Part shown: positions 18,157 to 26,933 of the stretch, piece after piece
Layout: each line of letters starts with the position of its first letter
Position numbering within the stretch: the first letter of the stretch is position 1
From: Gottfriedia endophytica
Lineage (GTDB): Bacteria; Bacillota; Bacilli; Bacillales; Bacillaceae_G
Assembly (NCBI RefSeq): GCF_017814275.1
Contig: NZ_JAGIYQ010000013.1
Coordinates: 1 to 64,000, forward strand
Length of the DNA stretch: 64,000 bases
Reading direction: 5' to 3'
The notes under the pieces: generated by a model
What the model was told of the DNA's origin: nothing
Databases searched by the model: none
Seen by the model: the letters and a program-made list of their open reading frames with translations, nothing else
Translations under genes and position numbers: made by a program

Positions 18157-18840
18157 ATGAATAATGAAATAAGAAAGCAAATCTTTGAACTGATAGATAC
18201 GGATTATCAAAAATTCGCTGCAAGACTAATACCTAATATTGATAATGTTTTAGGTGTTCGTTTACCAGAGCTTCGGAAAATTGCAAAAAAAATTGCAAAA
18301 GATGATTGGAGAACATTTCTAAAGACCGCTGAAAATAAATATTTTGAAGAAACAATGTTACAAGGCATGATTATAGGTTATGTTAAAGCTGATATAGAGG
18401 AAATATTATCGTATGTTTCTGATTTCGTACCAAAAATTGATAACTGGTCAGTATGTGATAGTTTTTGCACTGGCTTAAAGTTTACAAATGATAATAGAGA
18501 TCGAGTATGGGATTTTTTAATGCCATATTTAAACTCAAAAAATGAATACGATGTACGATTTGGAGTAGTTATGCTATTAGATTTTTACATCGAACCAAAT
18601 TATATAAAAAAAGTACTTAAACTACTGGATAAGATAAACCATGAAGGTTTCTATGTTAAAATTGGCGTTGCTTGGGCGATTTCAATTTGTTATGTAAAGT
18701 TTCCTGAAATAACTATGAAATATTTAGTTGATAATTCATTGGATAAACTTACGTATAACAAAGCTTTACAAAAAATAATAGAATCAAATCGTGTAGATAA
18801 AAATACAAAAAATGTCATGCGTAAATTGAAAAGAATATAA
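18157..18840 (+). CDS. AlkD-like HEAT-repeat DNA glycosylase
   Basis: A 227-residue all-helical protein of the DNA alkylation repair (AlkC/AlkD) family, which removes bulky or positively charged alkylpurines. The signature NWSVCD places Trp97 four residues before Asp101, matching the Trp109/Asp113 pair of B. cereus AlkD, and EYDVRFGVVMLLDFY carries the conserved Arg. ATG 18157 is chosen because GGAG lies 6 nt before it; the frame is open upstream to 18016 but that part is hydrophobic and unlike the family. It is transcribed away from adaA and ends in a strong terminator. Confidence 0.85.
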   Translation: MNNEIRKQIFELIDTDYQKFAARLIPNIDNVLGVRLPELRKIAKKIAKDDWRTFLKTAENKYFEETMLQGMIIGYVKADIEEILSYVSDFVPKIDNWSVCDSFCTGLKFTNDNRDRVWDFLMPYLNSKNEYDVRFGVVMLLDFYIEPNYIKKVLKLLDKINHEGFYVKIGVAWAISICYVKFPEITMKYLVDNSLDKLTYNKALQKIIESNRVDKNTKNVMRKLKRI

Positions 18841-18881
18841 AATTATTTATTGTTTTGTACATTTATTTAATTGAACAATAT

Positions 18882-18926
18882 AACAGACCAGATAGAAAAA
18901 ATAAATTCTATCTGGTCTGTCTTTTA
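18882..18926 (+). terminator. Strong bidirectional terminator
   Basis: ACAGACCAGATAGAA and TTCTATCTGGTCTGT form a perfect 15-bp stem around AAAATAAA, followed by CTTTTATTT. It ends the alkD-like gene and may also stop the opposing operon ending at 19023. Confidence 0.85.
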
Positions 18927-19022
18927 TTTAAATATATAAAGATATTTATTTAATATTTAAAAGTTATATTATCACTAATTCCTTTAAAAATCTTTTAGTT
19001 CACTAGTATGCTAGTCCTATAT

Positions 19023-19322
19023 TTACTTTTGTCTAGACTTCCATTCTGCATATTTCTCAGGTAAGCAAATAGCACACGGTCTATACCCTGCTAAGATCGC
19101 TGTTTGTTCATCTTTAAAAAACACACGATGTTTAATATACCCTCCTTTTGATATTGCTCGTAACGCTGTAGGGCAATCTAATCTGCCATACAATTTACCT
19201 CGTCGATATCCGCCGAGAGTGCCAGGTTTATCACTTTGATACGGACGTGAATCTGCTCCTAATAATGTATATATCTTATTAACTTCGTGAATTTGTTCCT
19301 CTATTTTATTATTACTTAGCAT
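19023..19322 (-). CDS. Ada-type metal-binding domain protein, stand-alone
   Basis: A 99-residue protein consisting only of an Ada_Zn_binding-like domain (YRRGKLYGRLDCPTALR, then KHRVFFKDEQTAILAGYRPCAICLPEKY). The putative metal ligands are Cys50, His65, Cys83 and Cys86. It lacks the C-x-x-x-C methyl-acceptor pair of Ada, and no AraC domain follows. It is the last gene of a four-gene operon, 20 bp behind the radical SAM gene. Such stand-alone proteins are known but uncharacterised as far as I am aware; a role in DNA or metal handling in alkylation repair is inferred from context. Confidence 0.8.
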   Translation of the reverse strand: MLSNNKIEEQIHEVNKIYTLLGADSRPYQSDKPGTLGGYRRGKLYGRLDCPTALRAISKGGYIKHRVFFKDEQTAILAGYRPCAICLPEKYAEWKSRQK

Positions 19323-19342
19323 ATATTCATATCCTATTTGAA

Positions 19343-20164
19343 TTAAGGTTCAAAACCGGCTTGACTTAAATAAATTTGATCTTCATTAAACACCTCTTTA
19401 AATCTCTTATATACTATTTTATATGCACAAGTACTATACCATTCTTCTAATCCTAGCTCTATAAACTTCTTATCAATTCCAATTTTTTTAGTTCGTTTTC
19501 CTCCACTTCCGTCACCCAAAAAGAAGTCATCAATACATATTCGATTCACAATTGGTTTCAATTTATGTGGGAAATACTCTCCACTAGGTAGTAAAGGAGC
19601 AATTGCAACTTGTGTGGGTATTCCTGCATCTGCTAGAATTTGTAATGCCTTTATACGTGCTTGGATTGGTGGTGCTTCAGGAGAAAAATATTTACGTATT
19701 ATTTCTGAATCCGTTTCAATTGTCATGCTAACACGTACTTTTTCCCTTAATTGTTGCAGTAAATCGATATCTCGACATACAAGTGGACTTCTGGTTTGGA
19801 CTAGTAAGAAATCGGGTGGGGTTTCTACAAGCACTTCTAATATTGAACGAGTAACTGTTTCTTTGTGTTCTATGGGTTGATATGGATCAGTACTTGATGA
19901 CATAAAAATAGTTACACTGCCCTTTTTTTTCGCCTTTACAATCTCCTTTTTCAATATATCTGCAGCACCATTTTTTACATCCACCCAACTTCCCCATTGG
20001 CCGCCCTCACGAAAGAGTGATACAGGCATTTGTCGTACATAACAATAAGAACAACTAAAAGAACAACCAGTATATGGATTTAATGAATGTGTATATCCTG
20101 ATAGAAAACCTGTACCTTTATTTAGAATGGATTTTGGATTTTTGTAAAATATTTCACTTTTCAT
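19343..20164 (-). CDS. SPL-family radical SAM protein
   Basis: A 273-residue protein with the radical SAM cluster motif C-x3-C-x2-C (GCSFSCSYCYVR), a Rossmann-like TIM barrel (TIFMSSSTDPYQP, VSMTIETD) and the overall layout of the spore photoproduct lyase-like (SplB/Rv2578c-type) group. These enzymes use S-adenosylmethionine and a 4Fe-4S cluster; the substrate of this subgroup is unknown. ATG 20164 is preferred over 20179 because AAAGGA lies 6 nt before it. Its place between ogt and the Ada-like gene suggests repair of, or response to, alkylated nucleic acid. Confidence 0.85.
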   Translation of the reverse strand: MKSEIFYKNPKSILNKGTGFLSGYTHSLNPYTGCSFSCSYCYVRQMPVSLFREGGQWGSWVDVKNGAADILKKEIVKAKKKGSVTIFMSSSTDPYQPIEHKETVTRSILEVLVETPPDFLLVQTRSPLVCRDIDLLQQLREKVRVSMTIETDSEIIRKYFSPEAPPIQARIKALQILADAGIPTQVAIAPLLPSGEYFPHKLKPIVNRICIDDFFLGDGSGGKRTKKIGIDKKFIELGLEEWYSTCAYKIVYKRFKEVFNEDQIYLSQAGFEP

Positions 20165-20206
20165 ACTTAGTCCTTTCATATAAAATACATTGCTAATTTC
20201 ACTGAA

Positions 20207-20734
20207 TTAATTTACTAAGCTATTTTTTTCAATAGCTAACAGTTGCTTCTTCATTTCTAAACCACCACGATATCCAGTTAATGATCCATTTTTACCCACA
20301 ACACGATGGCAAGGTATTGTAATAAGAACTGGATTAGCACCTATCGCAGCTCCAACAGCGCGCACAGCTTGCGGATTGTTAATATAATTTGCTATATCCG
20401 AATATGATTTAGTTTCTCCATAATTTATATCGCGTAGCGCATTCCATACTGCAACCTGAAATTCTGTACCTTTATAATCAAGTGGACTAGTAAATGTTTT
20501 TCTGTTTCCCTCAAGATAATCAATTAATTCAGTTGCATATGGTTCAAGCTTTTCATTATTTTGTACTAACTGGCTGACAGGAAAATTTTTCTTTGTCCAA
20601 TCAGCCAATTCAGCGAATAGTTTATTTTGTGATCCTACATAACATAATCCTTGGTTAGTAGAGGCAATATAAAAGTTCCAATTTTTAAGTTTTAGCAATG
20701 ACCAATAAATTGTAGTATTACTACTAGTTTCCAA
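20207..20734 (-). CDS. ogt: Methylated-DNA--[protein]-cysteine S-methyltransferase
   Basis: A 175-residue Ogt/AdaB protein that transfers the alkyl group from O6-alkylguanine to its own cysteine. The active site PCHRVVG places the acceptor at Cys142, preceded by the Arg-finger helix region RAVGAAIGANP. The N-terminal half matches the family's RNase H-like domain (WNALRDINYGETKSYSDIA). TTG 20734 is the start, with GGAGG 9 nt upstream and no other candidate. It is the second gene of the operon. Confidence 0.93.
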   Translation of the reverse strand: METSSNTTIYWSLLKLKNWNFYIASTNQGLCYVGSQNKLFAELADWTKKNFPVSQLVQNNEKLEPYATELIDYLEGNRKTFTSPLDYKGTEFQVAVWNALRDINYGETKSYSDIANYINNPQAVRAVGAAIGANPVLITIPCHRVVGKNGSLTGYRGGLEMKKQLLAIEKNSLVN

Positions 20735-20841
20735 TATTAAATACCTCCATTTTATTTATGTTTAAAGTTAATTCTCTATTTCTCCTCTTCTTTCCTTATC
20801 AAAATTATCTAATATTGAATAGTATCAGTTTTGTTTATGAT

Positions 20842-21555
20842 CTATTTAGAATCATGGAATATGATACCAAGTCCAAAACGGCTGCCAGAAGTTACAGTAC
20901 TTACTCCATGACGTATTGTATTTTTGTAATATCCTTTTTTTCCTTGTGTAGGTCTGTTGTTAGTTGGGAATATAAGGGCACATCCTTGGTCTAAAGTAAC
21001 TACATGACCCCTACTTTGCGCACGTGGTATTTGTTCTACTAACAACGACTCACCTCCTGTATAGTCTTTATCTCTTTGATTTAGCACAAAGACAACTTGA
21101 AATGGGAAATACATGTCACCATATAAATCTTGGTGCAAACAATTAAATCCGCCTTCTTCATATTTTAAAATTAATGGTGTCGGTCTTGTTTGTTCGTAAC
21201 TCGCACATTTATTCAAGAAGTCATGAAGATTATCTGGATATTCTTCAGGTTTCTTCATATAGCCTAACCATCGATTTGCTGTTTTTGCCAACTCTTGATA
21301 AATTGATTCTCTTAAATCTTGAATTATCTTTGGTAATGGATAAGAAAAATACTTATATTCTCCACTTCCGAATCTATATCTTTTCATATTAATTGTAGTT
21401 CTGTATGTTTCTTCATCAGAATAAAGACTCATAAATAATTCACATTCTTGTATTGTTATTATTTGCGGTAATTTCGCAAAACCTTTGTCGTCTAATTCGT
21501 TTTGTATAGATTCCCAATCAAGGTTATTAATACGTGTTTTTATATCAAGGACCAT
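20842..21555 (-). CDS. 2OG-Fe(II) oxygenase of the alkylation operon
   Basis: A 237-residue protein with the double-stranded beta-helix residues of 2-oxoglutarate/Fe(II) dioxygenases: His141-x-Asp143 (LHQDLYGD), His216 (IRHGVS) and Arg226 (SRFGLGI) for 2-oxoglutarate. It is longer than AlkB and closer in pattern to the prolyl-hydroxylase-like group, so oxidative dealkylation of DNA is possible but unproven. It is the first gene of the operon continuing with ogt, 107 bp away, and has a good GGAGG-type site before ATG 21555. Confidence 0.82.
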   Translation of the reverse strand: MVLDIKTRINNLDWESIQNELDDKGFAKLPQIITIQECELFMSLYSDEETYRTTINMKRYRFGSGEYKYFSYPLPKIIQDLRESIYQELAKTANRWLGYMKKPEEYPDNLHDFLNKCASYEQTRPTPLILKYEEGGFNCLHQDLYGDMYFPFQVVFVLNQRDKDYTGGESLLVEQIPRAQSRGHVVTLDQGCALIFPTNNRPTQGKKGYYKNTIRHGVSTVTSGSRFGLGIIFHDSK

Positions 21556-21693
21556 TATGCTTCCTCCTTGCTTTCAATTTGATAAATAACACTATAACCC
21601 CATAAATAAAAAAACATAAGTACTTTAGAATGTAATAGCAAGATAACAAAACTAATTGAAAATTGTTTATAGTGATGTTGATTTTAAACAAAA

Positions 21694-21743
21694 ACAAAAA
21701 GCGATTTCGACCTTCTTGATTCAGAAGTGAAACCGCTTTTTGT
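21694..21743 (-). repeat. Dispersed terminator repeat, copy 1
   Basis: A hairpin with arms AAAAAGCGATTTCGACC and AAGTGAAACCGCTTTTT (G-U pairs). Nearly identical to 28173-28234 over about 55 bp, and similar to 48231-48276 and 50251-50304. Here it directly follows the stop of the homoserine kinase fragment. Confidence 0.75.
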
Positions 21744-22012
21744 TAAACTACCCTTAAATCTGTATTCTTTTCAATATAGATTCCTTTGTGATCAATTTCA
21801 AGCTCACATACTTTCATCACTGGAAAAACTCTTGCTAATTGCTCAGCAATTTCTTGCCTATTTTCATAAGGAGTTAAAATAAAAATTGATAGCCCTGCAC
21901 CGCTAAGTGCTGTTCCAAAGGCACCAAATTCTTTTGCACATTTACGTATAGATGGCAACAGCAGGACTAGTTTCAATCGATATGGCTCATGAAAATGATC
22001 TCTTTCCATCAT
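21743..22012 (-). pseudogene. thrB: C-terminal fragment of homoserine kinase
   Basis: The 89 residues match the end of ThrB: HEPYR (substrate loop), [18 protein letters not shown] (the GHMP kinase glycine motif near the C-terminus) and a short final beta-alpha unit. The N-terminal ATP-binding two thirds are absent, and the upstream DNA (22013-22063) does not continue the homology. The first ATG lies in a weak context. It is one more 3'-end gene fragment immediately followed by a terminator. Confidence 0.8.
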
Positions 22013-22064
22013 TTCACCTACAAGTTTCCATTTCTGTTAAAATTCGCTTAATTTAGAAGAAATA

Positions 22065-22121
22065 AAAAAGTGTCATCAACACTTACGTTTTAAATTGACA
22101 TAAGGATTGATGACACACTTT
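22065..22121. repeat. Inverted repeat, 12-bp arms
   Basis: AAGTGTCATCAA and TTGATGACAC(AC)TT face each other across 27 bp. There is no long T tract right after the arm. It may be a relic terminator or a mobile-element end. Confidence 0.5.
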
Positions 22122-22263
22122 AAATGTATTTGTATTTAGTTTGATTTTTGGAAAATCAGCTCTGCTAAGCTTCAAAAATTTAAAGTGAATATCTAACTTT
22201 ATTAAAACTATTAAAAATCTAAATACCACTCGTTTTCTTTATTTAGAAACAAACAGTCAATTT

Positions 22264-23286
22264 TTATTGAAATTCTTTCGCATCTTCTTTCGATAAAATT
22301 TCATGTGTAACGTAATCACAATTTTTATTCCCTTGGATGAATTTTAAATGTATATTTGTTGGTTGAATTATTACTCTATCCTCTGTATTCTCAATGATAT
22401 CATCATTACCATTTTCATCTTTACCATAGGAAGTAAAGTGTAACTTTACAATATCATCATTCCATAGTGTTATAACAGTACCGCCACAATCATAATTACC
22501 ATCTGGAATTCCATATTCTGTTTTGCATTCATTTGTTCCACTAGATATCGGTACACTTACATCATCCAAGTAATATTCCTTACCAGTTTTAACAGATCTT
22601 ACATATACTTTATCGTCACCGAGTTCAGTACCTGCATGATCATCGATTACTTTTACAGTGTCATATATTTGTTTTGCTCTCTTTTTTCGTTCAAGTTCAT
22701 TTACTTCATCTACGAGTGTAGTGATTATCAATTTTTCATTATTTATTTTGTCAACTGAAATTTTTTTTGGTTCGTCTATATAAAATTTAACTTCCTTAGA
22801 ATTAACCTCATCTTTTTTCTTAATTGTTTCTGCTAATAGTTTATTTGCATATTTTTCATCGAATGATGAGATTTCATGTTCTCTCTTAAAATTTAACAAT
22901 GAATCTATAAGAAACTTATCAAAATTAAAAGATGCTTTAGCATAAGCTATTTCAGAAATTCTAAATTCGTTCATTTGTCTTTGTTTAAAATATTTATCAT
23001 TTTCTATTTCTTTTATAAAATCTTTGCGGTTTTCAATTAAATCTTTACAAGTTTTTTCATCAATCGTATCAATATCATATTCTATTCCCAAATTATTAAA
23101 CTGTTCTTGCAACTTTGTTTCCCTAACTTCAATCTTTTTAATTTCCTTACCTTCTATCATTAGAGCATGTTCTAGTTTTTTTCGTTTTTCTACTGAATTT
23201 ATAGCTCCAACGATCACTAAAATTAATAGTAGACTTAGTGATAGTCCAATAATAATTTTTACATTTATACCATTATTCACTTTCAT
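22264..23286 (-). CDS. Hypothetical membrane-anchored coiled-coil protein, 340 aa
   Basis: One membrane helix at about residues 9-29, then roughly 180 residues of charged helix with coiled-coil character (KKLEHALMIEGKEIKKIEV, KKKDEVNSKEVKF), then a compact C-terminal domain with three cysteines (NECKTEYGIPDGNYDCGGTV and NKNCDYV) and many aromatic and acidic residues. The C-terminal domain probably lies outside the cell. GGGGG lies very close to the ATG, an unusually short spacing. The family is not recognised and there are no operon partners. Confidence 0.6.
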   Translation of the reverse strand: MKVNNGINVKIIIGLSLSLLLILVIVGAINSVEKRKKLEHALMIEGKEIKKIEVRETKLQEQFNNLGIEYDIDTIDEKTCKDLIENRKDFIKEIENDKYFKQRQMNEFRISEIAYAKASFNFDKFLIDSLLNFKREHEISSFDEKYANKLLAETIKKKDEVNSKEVKFYIDEPKKISVDKINNEKLIITTLVDEVNELERKKRAKQIYDTVKVIDDHAGTELGDDKVYVRSVKTGKEYYLDDVSVPISSGTNECKTEYGIPDGNYDCGGTVITLWNDDIVKLHFTSYGKDENGNDDIIENTEDRVIIQPTNIHLKFIQGNKNCDYVTHEILSKEDAKEFQ

Positions 23287-23620
23287 TTTCCCCCAGATGT
23301 AATAAGCAATTTATGTAAATTAATATGGTTAATGTTACCATTGAACAATACTATCACCTTTTACATACTATTTCTACGGTTATTTTGAAAGGAAAACACT
23401 TTCCTTTCAAATGGGTTAGATGATTATTTCTTATTAGAATGGTTAATACTATCTTGAACACTTTTATTTTCTGTATATAAACAATAAAATTTATTATCTA
23501 GTTTCTATGCTTCATTCATATGATTACCTCCACAATAAAACAAGGAGAGAATCTGCATGGAACACTGAAATTGGCATACATTCATCTGTGGAAGTAGAAT
23601 AATCTAATAATAAGTCGCGT
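23287..23620. other. Gene-free stretch
   Basis: The upstream region of the 22264 gene, AT-rich, with no gene or RNA recognised. The sagB-3'-end repeat begins at its right edge. Confidence 0.4.
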
Positions 23621-24036
23621 ATAAGTGATTTTGTGGAACCCATTCAGCATTAACTAGCTCAAATACAGAATTTTTTATCTAAATAAAAATAGACAGAGAA
23701 TAAGAACTCTGTCTATTCCAATTCCTTATTCAACTACGCAAACTCCCTCTCAGCCAAGCCCGCTCTTCGTAAAATCCAATTGGAATTTGAATAAGCATCG
23801 TTTTTCCTCGTTCGTTTAACCTATAAGGTTATCACATGTATTTACATCAAATCCTAGAAGCGGATGACCCCCTATTCCGATAGCAGACGCTGCTAGTAAC
23901 GATTTTTGAGTAAAGAATCCCTGCCTCCATTTGCTGAATGCGGTATCCTCGGTAACCAAGTTCTACCTTTGCATGCTGCCTTTCTCCCACTAAATGCACA
24001 CAAAAAGCGGAACTTGAAATAAACCGAGATTATGAG
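23621..24036 (-). repeat. sagB 3'-end repeat, copy with about 305 bp of sagB
   Basis: From left to right it holds AAGTGATTTTGTGGAACCCA, an AT spacer, a terminator (AATAGACAGAG ... CTCTGTCTATT, 23689-23717) and about 305 bp matching the last 100 codons of the intact sagB gene (34493-34800), with many substitutions and small indels. It ends 22 bp before the stop of telA. It has the same orientation as the intact gene. The coding part is no longer open. Confidence 0.85.
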
Positions 24037-24057
24037 GCTAACTGTTGGGATAATACA

Positions 24058-25209
24058 TCAATTTAATCCTATTTGATTACCTTTTTCTAGACGTAAAATT
24101 TGTTTTTCACCATTATCGGCTAATTGTTTAAATTGGTTAATTGTTTCACGCATCTTTGGTAAAGCATTTTGTTTATATGTGCTTATGGAGTCTAGTGCAC
24201 TTAATACGTCAGCAAAGGCTCCTTTTAAGGTCTCAACTGAAACACCAGTTTCCATTGCTTGTTTTTGAATCTCTACTCCTTGTTCTTTAAGCATTTTCGA
24301 AGTGCCTGCGATTAATTCATTTGTGGTTTTGTTAAGTGCTTCAAGTTTTTTTAACACAATTTTTTGATTATAAAGAGCACTCGCCACAGTGACAGCAATT
24401 TTTAATGCTGAAATGGTAACTGTTTTCGCTCTTTCTACACCACGAATCAATTCTTTGTTATTACGAATAACAACTTCATATGCCATAATCCCTTGTTGAT
24501 TGACAACTTGCATTTGTTGAAGATCCATCACTCTTTGTCGTAATGGGAATAACACTTCTTCACTGATAAACTGTACTCTTTGTTGGTCTGTACCATTATT
24601 TCTAGCGGTTTCAATTTGTTGTTCAATGGATTCATCCATTAGCGTTCCAAGTTGGATTTCTTTTTGTAATATTTTTGTCAGTTCTCTCAGAGATTGTTGT
24701 TCGAAAGTTAAGGTTGTATTGTCGTTTTGAAGTGTGGTTTTCCCTTTTTCAAGTGAAACAACAATGTCAGAAATAACCGCATCTGCTTTTTCGTATTTTT
24801 GAAAATATACTCTCAAAGGATTGAATAATTTACTGAGAAAACCTGTTTTTGCAAAATCAATTACACTTGGATCTAGGTCTTTTATTTGAAATTGAAGTTC
24901 AGACAATCCTTTTGCTACATGGCCACCCTCGTCGCCAGATTTAGATAATTTACCGACCGAAACTTGTAACAAATTATTTTTTGAAGCAGAAGTTTTCATT
25001 GTATCCAAACCAAATTCTTCAATTGATTTCAATATTTCACTTCGTTTACCAAAACCTTCTGTTGATTCTAATTCAAGCGACATAATTGCCGCAACATTGT
25101 TTTCAGCGGATTCTTTAAGTTTTTTTACCTCTTCTGGAACTGGTTTAATTTGTTCCTCAATAACAGATTTGATTTCTTCTTGACTTACAACTTCCATCGA
25201 AAATGACAT
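24058..25209 (-). CDS. telA: TelA-family toxic anion resistance protein
   Basis: A 383-residue, highly helical protein of the TelA (KlaA/YaaN) family, with the conserved core VSLEKGKTTLQNDNTTLTFEQQSL, then PLRQRVMDLQQMQVVNQQGIMAYEVV and VTISALKIAVTVASAL. Family members are linked to tellurite, colicin and cell-wall antibiotic tolerance; the mechanism is unclear. It is the third gene of an operon with a VWA/substrate-binding protein and an XpaC-like protein, and has a G-rich ribosome binding site. The operon is bracketed by sagB 3'-end fragments. Confidence 0.9.
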   Translation of the reverse strand: MSFSMEVVSQEEIKSVIEEQIKPVPEEVKKLKESAENNVAAIMSLELESTEGFGKRSEILKSIEEFGLDTMKTSASKNNLLQVSVGKLSKSGDEGGHVAKGLSELQFQIKDLDPSVIDFAKTGFLSKLFNPLRVYFQKYEKADAVISDIVVSLEKGKTTLQNDNTTLTFEQQSLRELTKILQKEIQLGTLMDESIEQQIETARNNGTDQQRVQFISEEVLFPLRQRVMDLQQMQVVNQQGIMAYEVVIRNNKELIRGVERAKTVTISALKIAVTVASALYNQKIVLKKLEALNKTTNELIAGTSKMLKEQGVEIQKQAMETGVSVETLKGAFADVLSALDSISTYKQNALPKMRETINQFKQLADNGEKQILRLEKGNQIGLN

Positions 25210-25237
25210 AACGCGTCCCCCCTATAATTGGTTTAAC

Positions 25238-26920
25238 TTACATTTGTACATTGAGTAAATTTTTAATTTTATAGACTACATCATCACTATCCGCATTGAT
25301 GTTTGCTGCCTCATTAATACTTGAAACACTCTCCAATACTTTAATGTTTGCATTATAACCAATAGTGTAAATAGGAGTTTTATATGCCTTTATTAGTCCT
25401 TTTACATCACCTAACGTATGACCTTGATTTGTCTCTCCATCAGTCAAGACAAAAATAAGTGGTCGAACATTAGGATTCTTTTTCACTTCATCTTCTAACA
25501 TTTTCATTGCAACAAGTATTCCATCAAATGTAGCAGTACCACCTTCTGTTTGAAGACTTTCAACTGCGCCAACAAATTTTGATTGTTGGTTTGTAGTGTA
25601 TTTTGCGATTGGTAGATTGAGTGTCACATTGTCCGAATATGTTACAAGACCGATGCTATTCTCTCTACCTAAATATTTTTGCCCTTTTAATAACGATTCT
25701 TTTAGACGTCTTAATGGTTCACCATCCATACTACCTGAAATGTCTGCAACGAACACTGCAGCAATTGGATTCGCTCCATTTTTCTTCACTTTCCATAATT
25801 TTTGAGCTGCAGATAAAGTATTACCGTCTATTGTTTTTAGTTCAGAAACATAGTCATTCAATGCATTGAAACCGTATTTCTTCGCTAAATTTTGATATTT
25901 TTCTTGCTTAGTAAATTCTGCAAACTTCTTAATAATATCTAATTTTTCTTTCGGTAATTCACCTAATGCATATAGGGGAGAATCATGTCTTAAACCGAAT
26001 GGTGTAAATACATAAGAATCTTTTAAATCAGGAGAGTTCTGAAATGATTGATACTCCAAAACAAATCCATCTAATGCACCTGATTTTGCCGCTTCTCTCA
26101 TTTGAATAGTTGTACTAGCTGTAAACGGCACATTACTTTGGAAATTTTCAAATCCTTTTTCCGCTTTATCACTTAATATATTTGAAGAATCGAATGTATT
26201 TAAAGCCGTTAATAAAAAGTTTAATCCAGTTGAGCTTGCGTATGGATCAGTGTATCCCATAGCGAATTCATTATTGCTCATTGCTTGAATAACAGATTTT
26301 GCATTCACTTTTCCATATTTCTTCATTAGTGCATTGTATTTTGATTTCGAAATAACAATTCCTGGAACATTTCCAACAATTCGTTTTGAAATTAGTTCTG
26401 TATGTACATTGTTTGCTTTAATGATTTCGGCCCATAGCTCGTTTGAAGGCGTAAATGCATCTGGAATATATTTTCCAGATTTAATATAGTCAGTTGCAGT
26501 ACCGGAAGCAATATTTCTAATCTTCACACTAACGGGCTTACCATTTAATATAAAATTAGTTTTATTAAAATCATTTGCAACCTCATTTAACCAACCATCT
26601 GTTCCTGTGCCAGATTTTTCTGTTGAAGAAAATATCTCAACATAAGAATCAGTTGAATTTTTTACAGATATCGGAAATTTATTAATATCTGGTAGTTCTG
26701 ACGCAATATCAGCAGGATTTAAATCAATCTGCCCTTTTTTTGCACTAACCTTTTTTACATCAATGTCTTTATATAAATTGGCTAACACTTCACTTTTATT
26801 TTTGTCGGTAATTTTAACAGCTTCTTCCTTACCAAATAATTTAATACTTACAAAAACAATTAAGAATAATGCGATTAAAGAAATTACTGACACAATTAGA
26901 AATTTCCCCTTATTTGCCAT
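25238..26920 (-). CDS. Membrane-anchored VWA protein with solute-binding-like N-domain
   Basis: A 560-residue protein with an N-terminal membrane helix (residues 7-28), a periplasmic-binding-protein-like region (about 80-350: SGTATDYIKSGKYIPDAFTP, GYTDPYASSTGLNFLL), and a C-terminal von Willebrand A domain with a complete MIDAS (DISGS, later a Thr in the GGTATF loop and LTDGETN). The pairing of a solute-binding fold with VWA on the cell surface is known beside TelA genes. It probably senses or binds a ligand outside the cell. The start is supported by GAGAGGAAGAAATGG before ATG; it begins 13 bp behind the upstream gene. Confidence 0.85.
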   Translation of the reverse strand: MANKGKFLIVSVISLIALFLIVFVSIKLFGKEEAVKITDKNKSEVLANLYKDIDVKKVSAKKGQIDLNPADIASELPDINKFPISVKNSTDSYVEIFSSTEKSGTGTDGWLNEVANDFNKTNFILNGKPVSVKIRNIASGTATDYIKSGKYIPDAFTPSNELWAEIIKANNVHTELISKRIVGNVPGIVISKSKYNALMKKYGKVNAKSVIQAMSNNEFAMGYTDPYASSTGLNFLLTALNTFDSSNILSDKAEKGFENFQSNVPFTASTTIQMREAAKSGALDGFVLEYQSFQNSPDLKDSYVFTPFGLRHDSPLYALGELPKEKLDIIKKFAEFTKQEKYQNLAKKYGFNALNDYVSELKTIDGNTLSAAQKLWKVKKNGANPIAAVFVADISGSMDGEPLRRLKESLLKGQKYLGRENSIGLVTYSDNVTLNLPIAKYTTNQQSKFVGAVESLQTEGGTATFDGILVAMKMLEDEVKKNPNVRPLIFVLTDGETNQGHTLGDVKGLIKAYKTPIYTIGYNANIKVLESVSSINEAANINADSDDVVYKIKNLLNVQM

Positions 26921-26933
26921 CCATTTCTTCCTC

